Positions 45,176 to 54,034 of a stretch of 64,000 nucleotides of DNA are shown here, in pieces. Every line of letters starts with the position of its first letter. Within the stretch, counting starts at the first letter, position 1. Below the pieces are notes generated by a model that searched no databases, had not been told where the DNA came from, and saw only the letters and a program-made list of their open reading frames with translations. A program made the translations under genes and the position numbers. Location: NCBI GenBank assembly GCA_965198485.1, contig CBDAPQ010000005.1:806001-870000 (forward strand), read 5' to 3'. This DNA is from RH-AL1 sp965198485. GTDB lineage: Bacteria > Pseudomonadota > Alphaproteobacteria > Rhizobiales > Beijerinckiaceae.

Positions 45176-46939
45176 CTACTCAAATCGGAGGCCAAACAGG
45201 CCGCCTGTGTCAGTGGCATCAGTAAGCTTTGTGTTCATGACATGTGCATGGACGTCGAAGCCTCGCTGGAACCCTTCGCGTGGGAGCGCGTCGGAGTTCA
45301 TGGTTACGATATACTGAAAGCCCGCAGCTTCTGCTCGGTCCGCGCCAAGCTGCAGCGCTTTGGCGACCTGTCGCTCGTCGACACCGTCGAACAGGTGGCT
45401 GTCGTGAATAAGAAAGCCCGGTCCCCGCCCGTGCCGCAGGCTGATCTCGGTCAACATGAGATCGAAGCAGAAGATCTGCATGTTAGTGATGCCCTTGCTC
45501 CGTTGTCCGTCGATATGGACTTCGAACTGGGGGCCACCGCCTGTGTCAGAAATCGTGAGACTGCCGGCCTTCTCGTAAAGGGACTCAGACAGCGATTCGA
45601 ACGCTAGGATCGCGTCGCGGATAATGTCGCTGCGTTCGTGGATGTCATCGCGCAACGCCTTTGTGAGGTTCGCGCGCTGGATGTCGAGTTCGGCCTTGGT
45701 GCTTTCAATCCGCTCCGCGGTGTCAAGCCTCTGGCGCAGTCCTTCGACCTCCGCCTCGGCCCGTCCAGCTTCCTCGCGCAGGCCGGTGTAATGCTCGAGC
45801 GCACCCCCCGAACTGAGCACCCACATAATCTGCCGGCGACGACGGTCCCGTTCGGCGACACGCTGATCGCGTTCCCGCATCCGGACCTCGGCCGATCCAA
45901 TCTCTGCGCTCAGGTGCGCGCGACGATTCTCGAGGATGCTGCGATGGAACCGCTCGACCTCGTCGAAGCGGCGCCGGACCATATCGGGCAACACCACACC
46001 GGCCTCAAAATAAAGCTTCGTTACATCGCCGAGATTGGGTGCGTCCTCCTCGGTGAGCGATGCGCGAAGCTGCTGCAGCAGATCGCCCTCAATCACGTTT
46101 TCTACGTTGAGGGCATCAATCTCACGAGTGATGTCATTCGCCTCACGCTCGAGCGCCTTGTATTCGGGTACTACCTCGAACGTCTCAAGCTGTTCCCGCA
46201 GTCGGCGTGCGCGTACTTCTGCGATCGTGAGTCGTGTGCGGAGGTCGGCCGCTTTGCCAAAAAAACGCCCGAGGTCGCCGCTTCTGGCTGCCTTCCGAAG
46301 CTCTTGCGCGACTTTTTCCTGCGTCCGCAGTTCTTGGAAACGCCCGGGTATGCTCCAGTCGAGGCCGAGTAGATAGCAGATGGAGACCTGCTGGTCCCAG
46401 GCCTGCTGCATCAAGGAATGCTGCATCGGCTGCTGGAAACCGCCGCTGAGCTGCCGCCGGGCGACGTAGGAGAAAAGGGAGCGGAACGACGGCTGAAAGC
46501 GCTCGGCTTCGTCGCCGGCCGAAATCGGCAAGTCGAACCAGAGCGCGCCGAGATCGGCCTTCCAGTTTTCGTTCGACAGTTCGAGAACACCGGCGCGCTG
46601 GTCGAGGTGCGGGGCGATAGGCCATGACTCAACAGGGCCGTTCAGCTCGATACGGCTGGGCTTCTCACCGCTCCGGGCCGAAGACACGGTCTCGCCGACG
46701 ATGTCGAACGCGACATCGAAGGTCCAAGGCGAGAGCGCTTCCGAGCGGAAGATGCTCTCCTTGCGAGCGTCGGCGCCGAATAGAAAATGCACTAGCTCGA
46801 TGAAGCTGGTCTTGCCGGCGCCGTTTCGCGACTGGCGGTCGTTCGCACCCTCACTTTTGTCGGCAAGCAGGATGTTCAGACCGGGTCGGAAAGTCAGCGC
46901 TTTAAAGGTGGGGAGGTCGCTGCCAAAGCGGCGGATCAT
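45176..46939 (-). CDS. ABC-3C system ATPase, SMC-like (DUF2326)
   Basis: A 587-residue SMC/RecN-type ATPase. Walker A is SRNGAGKTSFIELVHFLFG (residues about 38-56). A long central coiled coil spans about 200-450 (REANDITREIDALNVENVIE and RMRERDQRVAERDRRRRQ), followed by the DUF2326 C-terminal head with Walker B-like GPGFLIHDSHLFDGVD. Such ATPases form the A component of ABC-three-component systems, which are predicted anti-phage or conflict systems. Its ATG overlaps the upstream small gene. Confidence 0.85.
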   Translation of the reverse strand: MIRRFGSDLPTFKALTFRPGLNILLADKSEGANDRQSRNGAGKTSFIELVHFLFGADARKESIFRSEALSPWTFDVAFDIVGETVSSARSGEKPSRIELNGPVESWPIAPHLDQRAGVLELSNENWKADLGALWFDLPISAGDEAERFQPSFRSLFSYVARRQLSGGFQQPMQHSLMQQAWDQQVSICYLLGLDWSIPGRFQELRTQEKVAQELRKAARSGDLGRFFGKAADLRTRLTIAEVRARRLREQLETFEVVPEYKALEREANDITREIDALNVENVIEGDLLQQLRASLTEEDAPNLGDVTKLYFEAGVVLPDMVRRRFDEVERFHRSILENRRAHLSAEIGSAEVRMRERDQRVAERDRRRRQIMWVLSSGGALEHYTGLREEAGRAEAEVEGLRQRLDTAERIESTKAELDIQRANLTKALRDDIHERSDIIRDAILAFESLSESLYEKAGSLTISDTGGGPQFEVHIDGQRSKGITNMQIFCFDLMLTEISLRHGRGPGFLIHDSHLFDGVDERQVAKALQLGADRAEAAGFQYIVTMNSDALPREGFQRGFDVHAHVMNTKLTDATDTGGLFGLRFE

Positions 46940-47181
46940 GGCTGAGCCCTCCGCACAAGGCCGCGGTCGAATTCAAGCGCGCCGATCGTGTAGAGAAGGT
47001 CCAACGACAGCACGAACCACTGGTAATCGATTGGCGCGTTGGGTGTGTGCAGCGTCCGGCGTCCGCGCACCTCGTCCCAAAGCCGTGACATGGTCATCGG
47101 CCGCTTCAAGATATCAAGCACCTCCGCGCCAACGCCGATGAGCGCGCGATCCGGGCGGACATGCTTGGTTGGGAGGATCAT
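46936..47181 (-). CDS. ABC-3C middle component
   Basis: An 81-residue protein (MILPTKHVRPDRALIGVGAE, ending FDRGLVRRAQP). Its size, the LSLDLLYTIGALEF ending and its place between the C-terminal-domain protein and the SMC-like ATPase match the small ABC-3C middle component, which I believe is the MC6 type. It overlaps both neighbours by 4 bases, indicating strict co-translation. Confidence 0.8.
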   Translation of the reverse strand: MILPTKHVRPDRALIGVGAEVLDILKRPMTMSRLWDEVRGRRTLHTPNAPIDYQWFVLSLDLLYTIGALEFDRGLVRRAQP

Positions 47182-48089
47182 AGCGCCTCCACGCTAACGG
47201 CCGGATCTTCGAAGATGTCACAGCTATCAAAGAAGTAGGCGAGCACAGCCAGGGCTGCACCCTGACGTTTCGGCTCGCCGTTGAAACCGGCGTAATCCTG
47301 AAGCTGTTTAAAGATCGTGTCGGCGGGTAGATCGAGGGCCTTGAGTTCAGCATAGCGCATGCGAAAGGCCTCGGCGATCCGCTCGCCAAGGTCCGGGCGT
47401 GGGCTCTTGCGAAAGAAGGTGTCGACCAGACTGGACTTGCGTCGACCTATTCTGAGGAAAAGCCCAGCTTCGTCAGACAGCGCGTTCTTCTCCAGCTTTT
47501 CCGGAGACGGCGGTGTGAGCGGCGGATCACCTGGATTTGGCTCCTGACGCTGCAACGCCTCAATAATCGGCACGAGGTCCGACATCACGAGCCGATCAAC
47601 GATGGCGATCGAGGCCGCATGTCCAAAGAGAGCCTGCAGCGCAAAGAGTTCGAGACCCATCGTGAGTCCGAGAAGCTCCGGTTCGGACCAGGTCGCGAGC
47701 TGGAGCGGAGCGTGGGCCTGTCTGAGCCCGTCGAGGTGCTGGACGGCGTTGGGCGGCAGGCCACGTCCGTCGTTATGGACGAAAACCCATTCCTGCATAT
47801 TGGCGCCCCAATGCGCACGGGCCCCGTGGAAGTCCTCATCGACCTTATCGATGAGATCGGCTTCCTTCATCGCATCCGGGGCGTAGCACTGGAAAATAGT
47901 TCGGGTGCTGACGCGGCGGCCGTCACACTTGAGGTCGCCATAGCTGCCGTAGGGCCGGACCTCTTCGAAGTCAGGACCAAAGGCATGGCCGGCGAGGCGC
48001 ACGAACCAGTCTTGGAAGGCTGTCCCCTTCTGTGTGTAGAAGGCGAGACGAAACCGCTCGACATAAATGGAACGCTGAAGCTCATCCAT
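47178..48089 (-). CDS. ABC-3C effector with PD-(D/E)XK-like N-terminus
   Basis: A 303-residue protein. The N-terminal half (TAFQDWFVRLAGHAFGPDFE, YGSYGDLKCDGRR, TIFQCYAP) has the D...(Q/E)-x-x-like layout of restriction-type nucleases found in ABC-3C effectors. The C-terminal half (ERIAEAFRMRYAELKAL) is the predicted ABC-3C C-terminal domain that contacts the ATPase. I start at the ATG at 48089, which overlaps the XRE stop; the longer frame to 48164 lies inside the regulator gene. Confidence 0.8.
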   Translation of the reverse strand: MDELQRSIYVERFRLAFYTQKGTAFQDWFVRLAGHAFGPDFEEVRPYGSYGDLKCDGRRVSTRTIFQCYAPDAMKEADLIDKVDEDFHGARAHWGANMQEWVFVHNDGRGLPPNAVQHLDGLRQAHAPLQLATWSEPELLGLTMGLELFALQALFGHAASIAIVDRLVMSDLVPIIEALQRQEPNPGDPPLTPPSPEKLEKNALSDEAGLFLRIGRRKSSLVDTFFRKSPRPDLGERIAEAFRMRYAELKALDLPADTIFKQLQDYAGFNGEPKRQGAALAVLAYFFDSCDIFEDPAVSVEAL

Positions 48090-48444
48090 GGCGGCGCTTT
48101 GAGGGCGATTGTCCAGACTTGCGCCGAGTTGGCACGACCCCGACTGCTGGTGAGGCTTCGCCAAGCTGATGAATTGTCAATGCGGGCTGCTCGGGCAGTA
48201 TCACAGTCAGCTCAAGCGTTCCCCCGACAGCTTCCACATAGCTCCGCAGTGTCGAGAGGTGCATGTCGGTTTGCTTCTCGATCTTAGAGACCGACGGCTG
48301 TTTGATCTTCAGAGCCGATGCTATGTCCGCTTGGCCCTTTCCAGCGAGCTGGCGCAACTCGCGCAAACCGTCGACGCTATGGCTGGCGCTTTGACCCGCG
48401 ACAAGCATGCGGTCGCTCGGTGCTACGGCCATGTCCTCCCCCAA
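48082..48444 (-). CDS. XRE-family transcriptional regulator
   Basis: A 120-residue Cro/CI-type HTH protein. GLRELRQLAGKGQADIASAL and KIKQPSVSKIEKQTDMHLST form the HTH, followed by LRSYVEAVGGTLELTVIL as in antitoxin-like HipB/HigA regulators. It is the first gene of the ABC-3C operon and overlaps the effector gene by 8 bases, so it probably represses the operon. Confidence 0.88.
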   Translation of the reverse strand: MGEDMAVAPSDRMLVAGQSASHSVDGLRELRQLAGKGQADIASALKIKQPSVSKIEKQTDMHLSTLRSYVEAVGGTLELTVILPEQPALTIHQLGEASPAVGVVPTRRKSGQSPSKRRHG

Positions 48445-49102
48445 GCATACTGCTATCGATTAAAATAAGCTTTGGGCATCGGCCGAAGGAAAAACCCTGA
48501 GCCGACTCCCTCGGGGAACATAGCCGCAGAGCTATGCGCAGGTCAAAGCGCGATCTCTCGGCTCTCAACCCAGCGGCGGAGGCGAACTGGCCACCTCTGC
48601 GCTCGTCATTGTCCCGCGGCTATGCTGAGCGACGCGTGGTTCCTCGTCCAATTTGCCGCGAGTTCTTACTCGCGCCGGCTACAGCGCCGGAGACTAAGAG
48701 TTTTTTGCGAGCCTCAAGAGGCGATGGAAAATAGCGAGTGTCCGCTTTCGAGACGCTGCCCGGAGCGTCTGAACGTCCGAGTTGGTGAAGGTTTTCGGAT
48801 GCCGGCCGGCGGCGATCGCGCGGCCTGGTGAGGGCCGGCGTCCGAAAGCCGCCAAGCACGGACCCGCTGGGTTTGCGCGCCGGGCTATTGGGATTTGATG
48901 ATCGCGCGATGTCGTCGGAGGGTGCGCACCGGCGCTCTCGTCCGCCCATTGTGTGTCGACGAAAGGCAGATCCAGGTGCGCAGATAGGCCAACGCATCCT
49001 TGTGGTGCCCGGTAATAAGCCCGCCGGTCGAGCTGGAGGTGCGCGTGCCCGATAGCCGAAGCGGCGCTGCTTCGGCGGGCGATCGTCTCAAGTCGTGCCG
49101 GG
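48445..49102. other. Promoter of the ABC-3C operon and non-coding IS debris
   Basis: The first 60 bases are AT-rich and should hold the promoter of the leftward XRE operon. Beyond that I see only Arg-rich shadow frames. The part next to 49103 is probably the 3' non-coding end of the IS91 remnant. Confidence 0.4.
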
Positions 49103-49562
49103 TCACGACGCCATCATCCCGGAACAGGCGCGAGAGGCCGGCGGGGCTCGCGGCTGGGCGGCACCGCGCAAGATCTCAATGACGATCATGCGGCCGCCAC
49201 AGCAGGGGCACGGCGGCCGATGGTCCGGCGGTGCGGTGGGCTCGTCCGATGTGGTTGGGATGGGCACGGCGAGCAGTTCCCTGGCCTTGGCGACGTTGGC
49301 CTTGCGACAGGCGCTGGCGAGCAGGCCGTAGTGCCGGATGCGGTGGAAGCCCTTGGGCAGGACGTGCAGCAGGAAGCGGCGGATGAACTCGTCGGCGGCG
49401 AGCGTCATGGTGCGCTGGCGATCGGCACCCTCGCTGCGGTAGTCTTTGTAGCGGAAGGTGACGCCGCCTTCGTCGAGTGAGATCAGCCTGCGGTTCGCGA
49501 TGGCGACCCGGTGCGTGTAGCGCGACAGGTAGGCGAGCACGGCCTCGGGTCCGAAGACGGCG
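49103..49562 (-). mobile_element. IS91-family transposase, C-terminal fragment
   Basis: About 150 residues beginning FGPEAVLAYLSRYTHRVAIA, then GVTFRYKDYR, EFIRRFLLHVLPKGFHRIRHY and CPCCGGRM. These are the C-terminal motifs of IS91/IS801 rolling-circle transposases. The N-terminal zinc-finger and Y2 part is missing beyond about 49562, so it is a truncated copy. Confidence 0.8.
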
Positions 49563-49717
49563 CAGGAACCCTGACTTTCATGGGCACACCGCCGTCGCGG
49601 CGACCGACGCTCAACTCGCTTGAGAACAAACCGCCTTTCACTTCAGTCCTACGATCAGCAGAGAATGGAATCACCTTGTCGCTCAACAATCGTGGAGTAC
49701 CTAACGAGGGTGCTCAT

Positions 49718-50386
49718 GTGCTGATGGTCCTGCAGTTGGCAGACCACCAAAGAAAGCAGCACGCCTATTTAGTCGAAGAACATGCTTATGATATAGAACT
49801 CTTTGGAGTTGCGCTTTGTGCTCTCTATCAAGCGGCTACTTGCCATCGCAGGTGCCTCGGCGGAGCTCACATCCTCGAGAGCTTTGCCGGTCGCATTTAT
49901 AATCATGCCTGCGCTTGCATCAATCTTCTTCTGATTGGTTATTACGATGAAAGCCTCTCGTTGACCAGAACGATCGGCGAGATTTCTAATCTAATTTTGC
50001 TCTCGATAGTTGAGAAAGAAGCTTTCAGCGAGTGGCTAGCAGCGGATCGCAGGACACGAATGAGTAAGTATGGGCCTAAGAAAGTTCGCGATATGATTTC
50101 TAGTCACCCACACATTCCGATGATTGTAGATGACGACTGGTACTCCATGCTCTCGGAGGAGTTCATACACGTAAAAGCTGGCATGAAGCCAAATATGCAT
50201 AACGATAAACATGCTATAGCTGGCGGACTGTTGCAGGAGCGAGGTTTTCAGCTCGGCTTCGACAAGCTAGTCGAGATCGTCAGTGTCACGGCGATGTATG
50301 TCTGCAAATACATGGATCTTGATGATCTGATGTCGGAGATATCCGGTTGCCTCAAGGCTTATGAAGGTCGGAAGGCCGCCGGATAG
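49718..50386 (+). CDS. Hypothetical protein, low-GC
   Basis: A 222-residue helical protein with clearly lower GC than its neighbours, suggesting recent transfer. ACINLLLIGYYDESLSLTRT followed by IGEISNLILLSIVEKEAFSE resembles the core of DUF5677-like proteins, but this is weak. I choose the GTG at 49718 because GAGGG lies 7 bases upstream; the longer frame begins in IS91 debris. It has no neighbours in the same operon. Confidence 0.5.
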   Translation: MLMVLQLADHQRKQHAYLVEEHAYDIELFGVALCALYQAATCHRRCLGGAHILESFAGRIYNHACACINLLLIGYYDESLSLTRTIGEISNLILLSIVEKEAFSEWLAADRRTRMSKYGPKKVRDMISSHPHIPMIVDDDWYSMLSEEFIHVKAGMKPNMHNDKHAIAGGLLQERGFQLGFDKLVEIVSVTAMYVCKYMDLDDLMSEISGCLKAYEGRKAAG

Positions 50387-50562
50387 CAAGGGCCTCCCGC
50401 AACCTTCCGCAGCCCCATGGTCCGCCCACGTCGTAGCGCGGCGCGCACGTCGCGTAGTACGCCTCTGCGATGCACAGGAAGGTCGCGGGCGCGACGTCAA
50501 ACGCGGATGCTCTGAGCATCCTCTATAAAGGTGGTAATCTCTTCGCTGTAGAGCCGAGGAGA

Positions 50563-50761
50563 CACCACGATCTCCGGCGCACGCAGCAGACCGCGAACTT
50601 GGTCGATCACCGCAGCCTCGATCTCTACCGCTGGTAGCTGGCCAACCTAGGCAGGCGTCGCGCCCCTGCTTTAGCACGGCCTAATTGACGAATAAGCGGT
50701 AGAGACGGCCGGCGTTGCGAGGGCGGGTCGGCGACATGGCGCGGCCGGTTGGGCCGACTTC
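50563..50761 (-). pseudogene. Degenerate fragment of a serine recombinase gene
   Basis: This 200-base stretch is a mutated copy of 52943-53134 (end of the intact recombinase gene), with the same order of motifs but with in-frame stops and small indels. It covers the recombinase zinc-ribbon and following helix (SPT...YRYYVSQAVLKQGRDAC equivalents). Confidence 0.75.
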
Positions 50762-50801
50762 GCCCTTCAGCGAGGCCTGCGGCTTCGTCGCGCGCCAAGG
50801 A

Positions 50802-51305
50802 CTACATCGCTTCGATCTTGCCGATCTCGCCCGCGCGCGACGGTTCGCCGGTCGTGACTGCTTTCAGGTATCCGAATGCGTAGACGATCGCGCTCGTTGG
50901 CGTGTCCCAATACTCGGCTTGCTCGGCATCGACGCGGATCAGCACGACGTTGTCGTCTCTGGCTCCGTCCGGAAACCAGGCGCGGTAGACTTCGCTCCAC
51001 ATCACCTCGACCTTCTGGCGTTCGGCCACGATCTCGGCACGACCCGCGATGGTCACAAAGTGCTGCTTCTTCGGATCGGCGAAGGTGACGAGCACCTGCG
51101 GGTTGATGGTCAGCTCCTTGGCTTTGCGCGAGTCCTTCTTGGAAAAGAACCAGAGGGTGCCGTCATCCTCGACCTCGCGCAATGCCATCGGTCTTGCGTG
51201 GAGGGGATCGCCGGCGGTGCCCTGCGTCGTGAACAGCGCGTAGTCGATGCCCTTCACCAACTCCACCACCTTGCGGCGCCCGGCGTCCTCGTCTTGCCCA
51301 CCCAC
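50802..51305 (-). CDS. Pyridoxamine 5'-phosphate oxidase-fold general stress protein
   Basis: A 167-residue FMN-binding split-barrel protein of the general stress protein 26 type. VVELVKGIDYALFTTQG, ARPMALREVEDDGTLWFF, NPQVLVTFADPKKQHFVTI, MWSEVYRAWFPDGARDDN and VLIRVDAEQAEYWDTP are present. The GTG at 51305 gives the usual N-terminus; upstream codons are Arg-rich and not family-like. It is a likely redox or stress enzyme unrelated to pyridoxine synthesis. Confidence 0.82.
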   Translation of the reverse strand: MGGQDEDAGRRKVVELVKGIDYALFTTQGTAGDPLHARPMALREVEDDGTLWFFSKKDSRKAKELTINPQVLVTFADPKKQHFVTIAGRAEIVAERQKVEVMWSEVYRAWFPDGARDDNVVLIRVDAEQAEYWDTPTSAIVYAFGYLKAVTTGEPSRAGEIGKIEAM

Positions 51306-51503
51306 GATCCGTCTCCCCGCCTTCCGCCGGCGTCCGACAGACCGGGTGCAACGCGCGAAGGCTGCCGGACCGTAGCCGCTCGCCGTCGCCGGGCAATGCG
51401 ACATAGGCGTGGCCGCGTACGATCTCGCACCAGAAGCTGCCCGTGCTGATCGGCACGCGAACGGACGCCAGGTCCGAGGATCAGCCAATGCTCTCAAAGC
51501 AGA

Positions 51504-52262
51504 TCAGATAAGCTTCGCCTGGCGCGGGCTATCGTCAGCTTTCGTGGAAGAAGCTTCGCCGCGTCGGCGGAGTTCGGCTTCCGCACTGAAGCGCACATCG
51601 ATGTTGCGGTCGGCCGCGAAGGCCTGCAAGGCGCCCTCGTCGAGGTCGGCCCATGAACGGCCGCGCGAAGGTCCTGCCGGCACGCGCGGGAGCAACCCGG
51701 GTTCCTGGCTCCATACCAGAAGCTGCTCCACCGAGACTTCGGCAAGCATGTCGCGAAGATGGTGGGCGGTCACGTAGGCGTCCGGTCCCGCGCGATGGGC
51801 GGGCAGTCCCGTCTCATGGACGAGACCTTCCGGCGTGCGGAGATAGCGGAGCATCTGATTGGAGAACCGGGGGAGATGCGGCCAAAGGCGAAGGGCGCAC
51901 TTCCAGGTGCAGATCCAGCTTGTTCCGCCAGTCAGGCTCGGCCGACAGTAACGTTGTTCGAATTGGGCGCGATGCGCTCCGAACGCGACGACGCCGCCTT
52001 CGGGACGGAGCACGGCTGATGCGATCTCTTTCCAGAACGGCGCCTTCGCCACGTGCTCATCGAGAATGTGGTGAACGGCTATGGTGTCGGTCGCCATGGG
52101 GCGGCCTGGATTGACCAGAAGAGCGCCGGGCTCGCCCTCAAGCCGCCACACATGATCTCCGCCCCGGCGTAGATCCTGCCACCCAATTTCGCAGACATCA
52201 TCCAAGCCGTTTCCGCCCGTCTCGAGATCGACGACGCGGATGCGGTCTTGGTCCAACTTCAT
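51504..52262 (-). CDS. DEDDh 3'-5' exonuclease domain protein
   Basis: A 252-residue exonuclease. Exo I is VVDLETGGNGL, Exo II-like is VVAFGAHRAQFEQRYC and Exo III is PAHRAGPDAYVTAHHL, as in RNase T/exonuclease X. The C-terminal 50 residues (WADLDEGALQAFAADRNIDV) resemble the small exonuclease X-type extension. It is probably involved in processing of foreign or damaged DNA. It is transcribed in the same direction as the recombinase cassette, 52 bases from it. Confidence 0.8.
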   Translation of the reverse strand: MKLDQDRIRVVDLETGGNGLDDVCEIGWQDLRRGGDHVWRLEGEPGALLVNPGRPMATDTIAVHHILDEHVAKAPFWKEIASAVLRPEGGVVAFGAHRAQFEQRYCRPSLTGGTSWICTWKCALRLWPHLPRFSNQMLRYLRTPEGLVHETGLPAHRAGPDAYVTAHHLRDMLAEVSVEQLLVWSQEPGLLPRVPAGPSRGRSWADLDEGALQAFAADRNIDVRFSAEAELRRRGEASSTKADDSPRQAKLI

Positions 52263-52313
52263 GCAGCGATCATAGATGATGTGACACCGATCACCATGAA
52301 ATGTGCACGTTGG

Positions 52314-52697
52314 TTATGGAAGCGTCTGGCGCTGTTTGGCCCATTCAGCGGGGAACGGTCGGAGCAGCACATCTGCCTCGATGCCATCGTTCTGCCGCCC
52401 GTCAACGATCGCCTCGACGATGTCCGGCGCGAGCAGAGTCAGCCGCAGGACGCGGCTGACATAGGACGGGTTGATCTTCTCGGCAGCGGCGAGCTCCGCG
52501 GCAGAGCTGTAGCGACCGCTCTCGAGTAGCCTGTTCCACCTGTGGGCACGGGCGAGCGCTTTGACGAGCGTGTTGTCGATACGCGGCCTTGGCGGAGCCA
52601 GGGTGGTGCCGTCCGCGGCAATGGCGAGCTTGCGGCCGCCGCGCTTGCGGATTACGAACGGCACACGCACGGTCAGGGTCTGCGCAGCCTCGGTCAT
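52314..52697 (-). CDS. Recombinase-associated HTH protein
   Basis: A 127-residue protein. LARAHRWNRLLESGRYSSAAELAAAE followed by KINPSYVSRVLRLTLLAPDI forms a ParB/sigma-like HTH. Its ATG overlaps the recombinase stop by 4 bases (ATGA). Such a gene commonly follows DUF2924-recombinase pairs; it may help DNA binding or control excision. Confidence 0.75.
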   Translation of the reverse strand: MTEAAQTLTVRVPFVIRKRGGRKLAIAADGTTLAPPRPRIDNTLVKALARAHRWNRLLESGRYSSAAELAAAEKINPSYVSRVLRLTLLAPDIVEAIVDGRQNDGIEADVLLRPFPAEWAKQRQTLP

Positions 52698-54034
52698 GCT
52701 GCCTTCCTTGTTTCCGCAGCGCATTCGGAGAGATCCCGCGCAAGGTGCGCGAGTCCGTCGACACGCAGGCGCAGATCGAAGCCTCGCTCGCCGACGTCGA
52801 TGCGCTCGACCAAGAGCTGGACAATGCGCGCCTGCTCGGCCGGGAACAGCTCGTCCCAGAGCTGGTCGAGGTTCAGCAGGGCTTGCCGCACCTGATCCTC
52901 GCTCAGGCCGTCGACCTTCGGCCTCGACGCTCGCCAGGTGCCGACCACGATCTCCGGCGCGCGCAGCAGGCCACGCACTTGGTCGATGACCGCAGCCTCG
53001 ATCTCCGCCGCCGGCAGCCGTCCGACCGGACAAGCGTCTCGCCCCTGTTTCAGCACGGCCTGGCTGACGTAATAGCGGTAGAGCCGGCCGCCCTTGCGTG
53101 TGTGGGTCGGCGACATGGCGCAGCCGGTCGGGCCGAAGATCAGCCCCTTCAACAAAGCCGGTGTCGAGGTCCGCGTGTCCGCGGCGCGCTTACGCGGGCT
53201 CTCCTGGAGGACCGCGTGCACCTTGTCCCACAGCGCCCGCGTGATGATCGCCTGGTGCTCGCCCGGGTACGCCGTGCCTTTGTGCACCGCCTCGCCGACG
53301 TAGACCCTGTTGGTGAGCAGCTTGTAGAGGAAGCCCTTGTCGATCGGCTTGCCGCGGGGCGTCTGTTCGCCTTCTCGCGCAAGCGCCTGAGCCAGCGTCG
53401 TGGCCGAGCCGACCTTGGCGAAGCGCTCGAAGATCATGCGCACGGTCGCCGCCTGCTGCTCGTGGATCACGAGCTTGCGGTCGCCGACGACGTAGCCGAA
53501 GGGCACGGTGCCGCCCATCCACATGCCCTTGCGGCGCGAGGCGGCGAACTTGTCCCGGATGCGCTCGCCGATCACCTCGCGCTCGAACTGCGCGAAGCTG
53601 AGCAGCACGTTGAGGGTGAGCCGTCCCATCGACGTCGTGGTGTTGAACGCCTGGGTCACCGAGACGAAGGTCACCTGGTGGCGGTCGAACACCTCGACCA
53701 GCTTGGCGAAGTCCATCAGCGCACGGCTGAGACGATCGATCTTGTAAACCACGATGACGTCGACCTTGCCTGCCTCTATGTCGGCGAGCAGGCGCCGCAG
53801 CGCAGGGCGCTCGAGCGTGCCGCCGGAGACGCCGCCGTCATCGTAGCGGTCGGGCACCAGCAGCCAGCCTTCCGCGCGCTGGCTGAGGATGTACGCCTCG
53901 CAGGCCTCGCGCTGAGCGTCGAGCGAGTTGAAGGCCTGCTCAAGGCCCTCCTCGCTGCTCTTCCGCGTATAGACGGCGCAGCGCAGCTTGCGGGGCGCTG
54001 GCGGCGCCAGGGGAGCGTCTTGCCGGGCCTTCAT
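52694..54034 (-). CDS. Large serine recombinase
   Basis: A 446-residue site-specific recombinase/integrase. The resolvase domain starts CAVYTRKSSEEGLEQAF (predicted catalytic Ser26), then YDDGGVSGGTLERP, VVYKIDRLSRALMDF and LNVLLSFAQFEREVIGERIRD. The recombinase domain has YVGEAVHKGTAYPGEH, and a zinc-ribbon/coiled coil follows. It is preceded by DUF2924 and overlaps both neighbours by 4 bases. It probably moves this cassette or the island. Confidence 0.92.
   Translation of the reverse strand: MKARQDAPLAPPAPRKLRCAVYTRKSSEEGLEQAFNSLDAQREACEAYILSQRAEGWLLVPDRYDDGGVSGGTLERPALRRLLADIEAGKVDVIVVYKIDRLSRALMDFAKLVEVFDRHQVTFVSVTQAFNTTTSMGRLTLNVLLSFAQFEREVIGERIRDKFAASRRKGMWMGGTVPFGYVVGDRKLVIHEQQAATVRMIFERFAKVGSATTLAQALAREGEQTPRGKPIDKGFLYKLLTNRVYVGEAVHKGTAYPGEHQAIITRALWDKVHAVLQESPRKRAADTRTSTPALLKGLIFGPTGCAMSPTHTRKGGRLYRYYVSQAVLKQGRDACPVGRLPAAEIEAAVIDQVRGLLRAPEIVVGTWRASRPKVDGLSEDQVRQALLNLDQLWDELFPAEQARIVQLLVERIDVGERGFDLRLRVDGLAHLARDLSECAAETRKAA

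Noticed and set aside
51163..51500. Protein-like fragment reading PISTGSFWCEIVRGHAYVAL on the minus strand
   Set aside because: Too short and without a start or neighbours; perhaps debris, not enough to call a gene.
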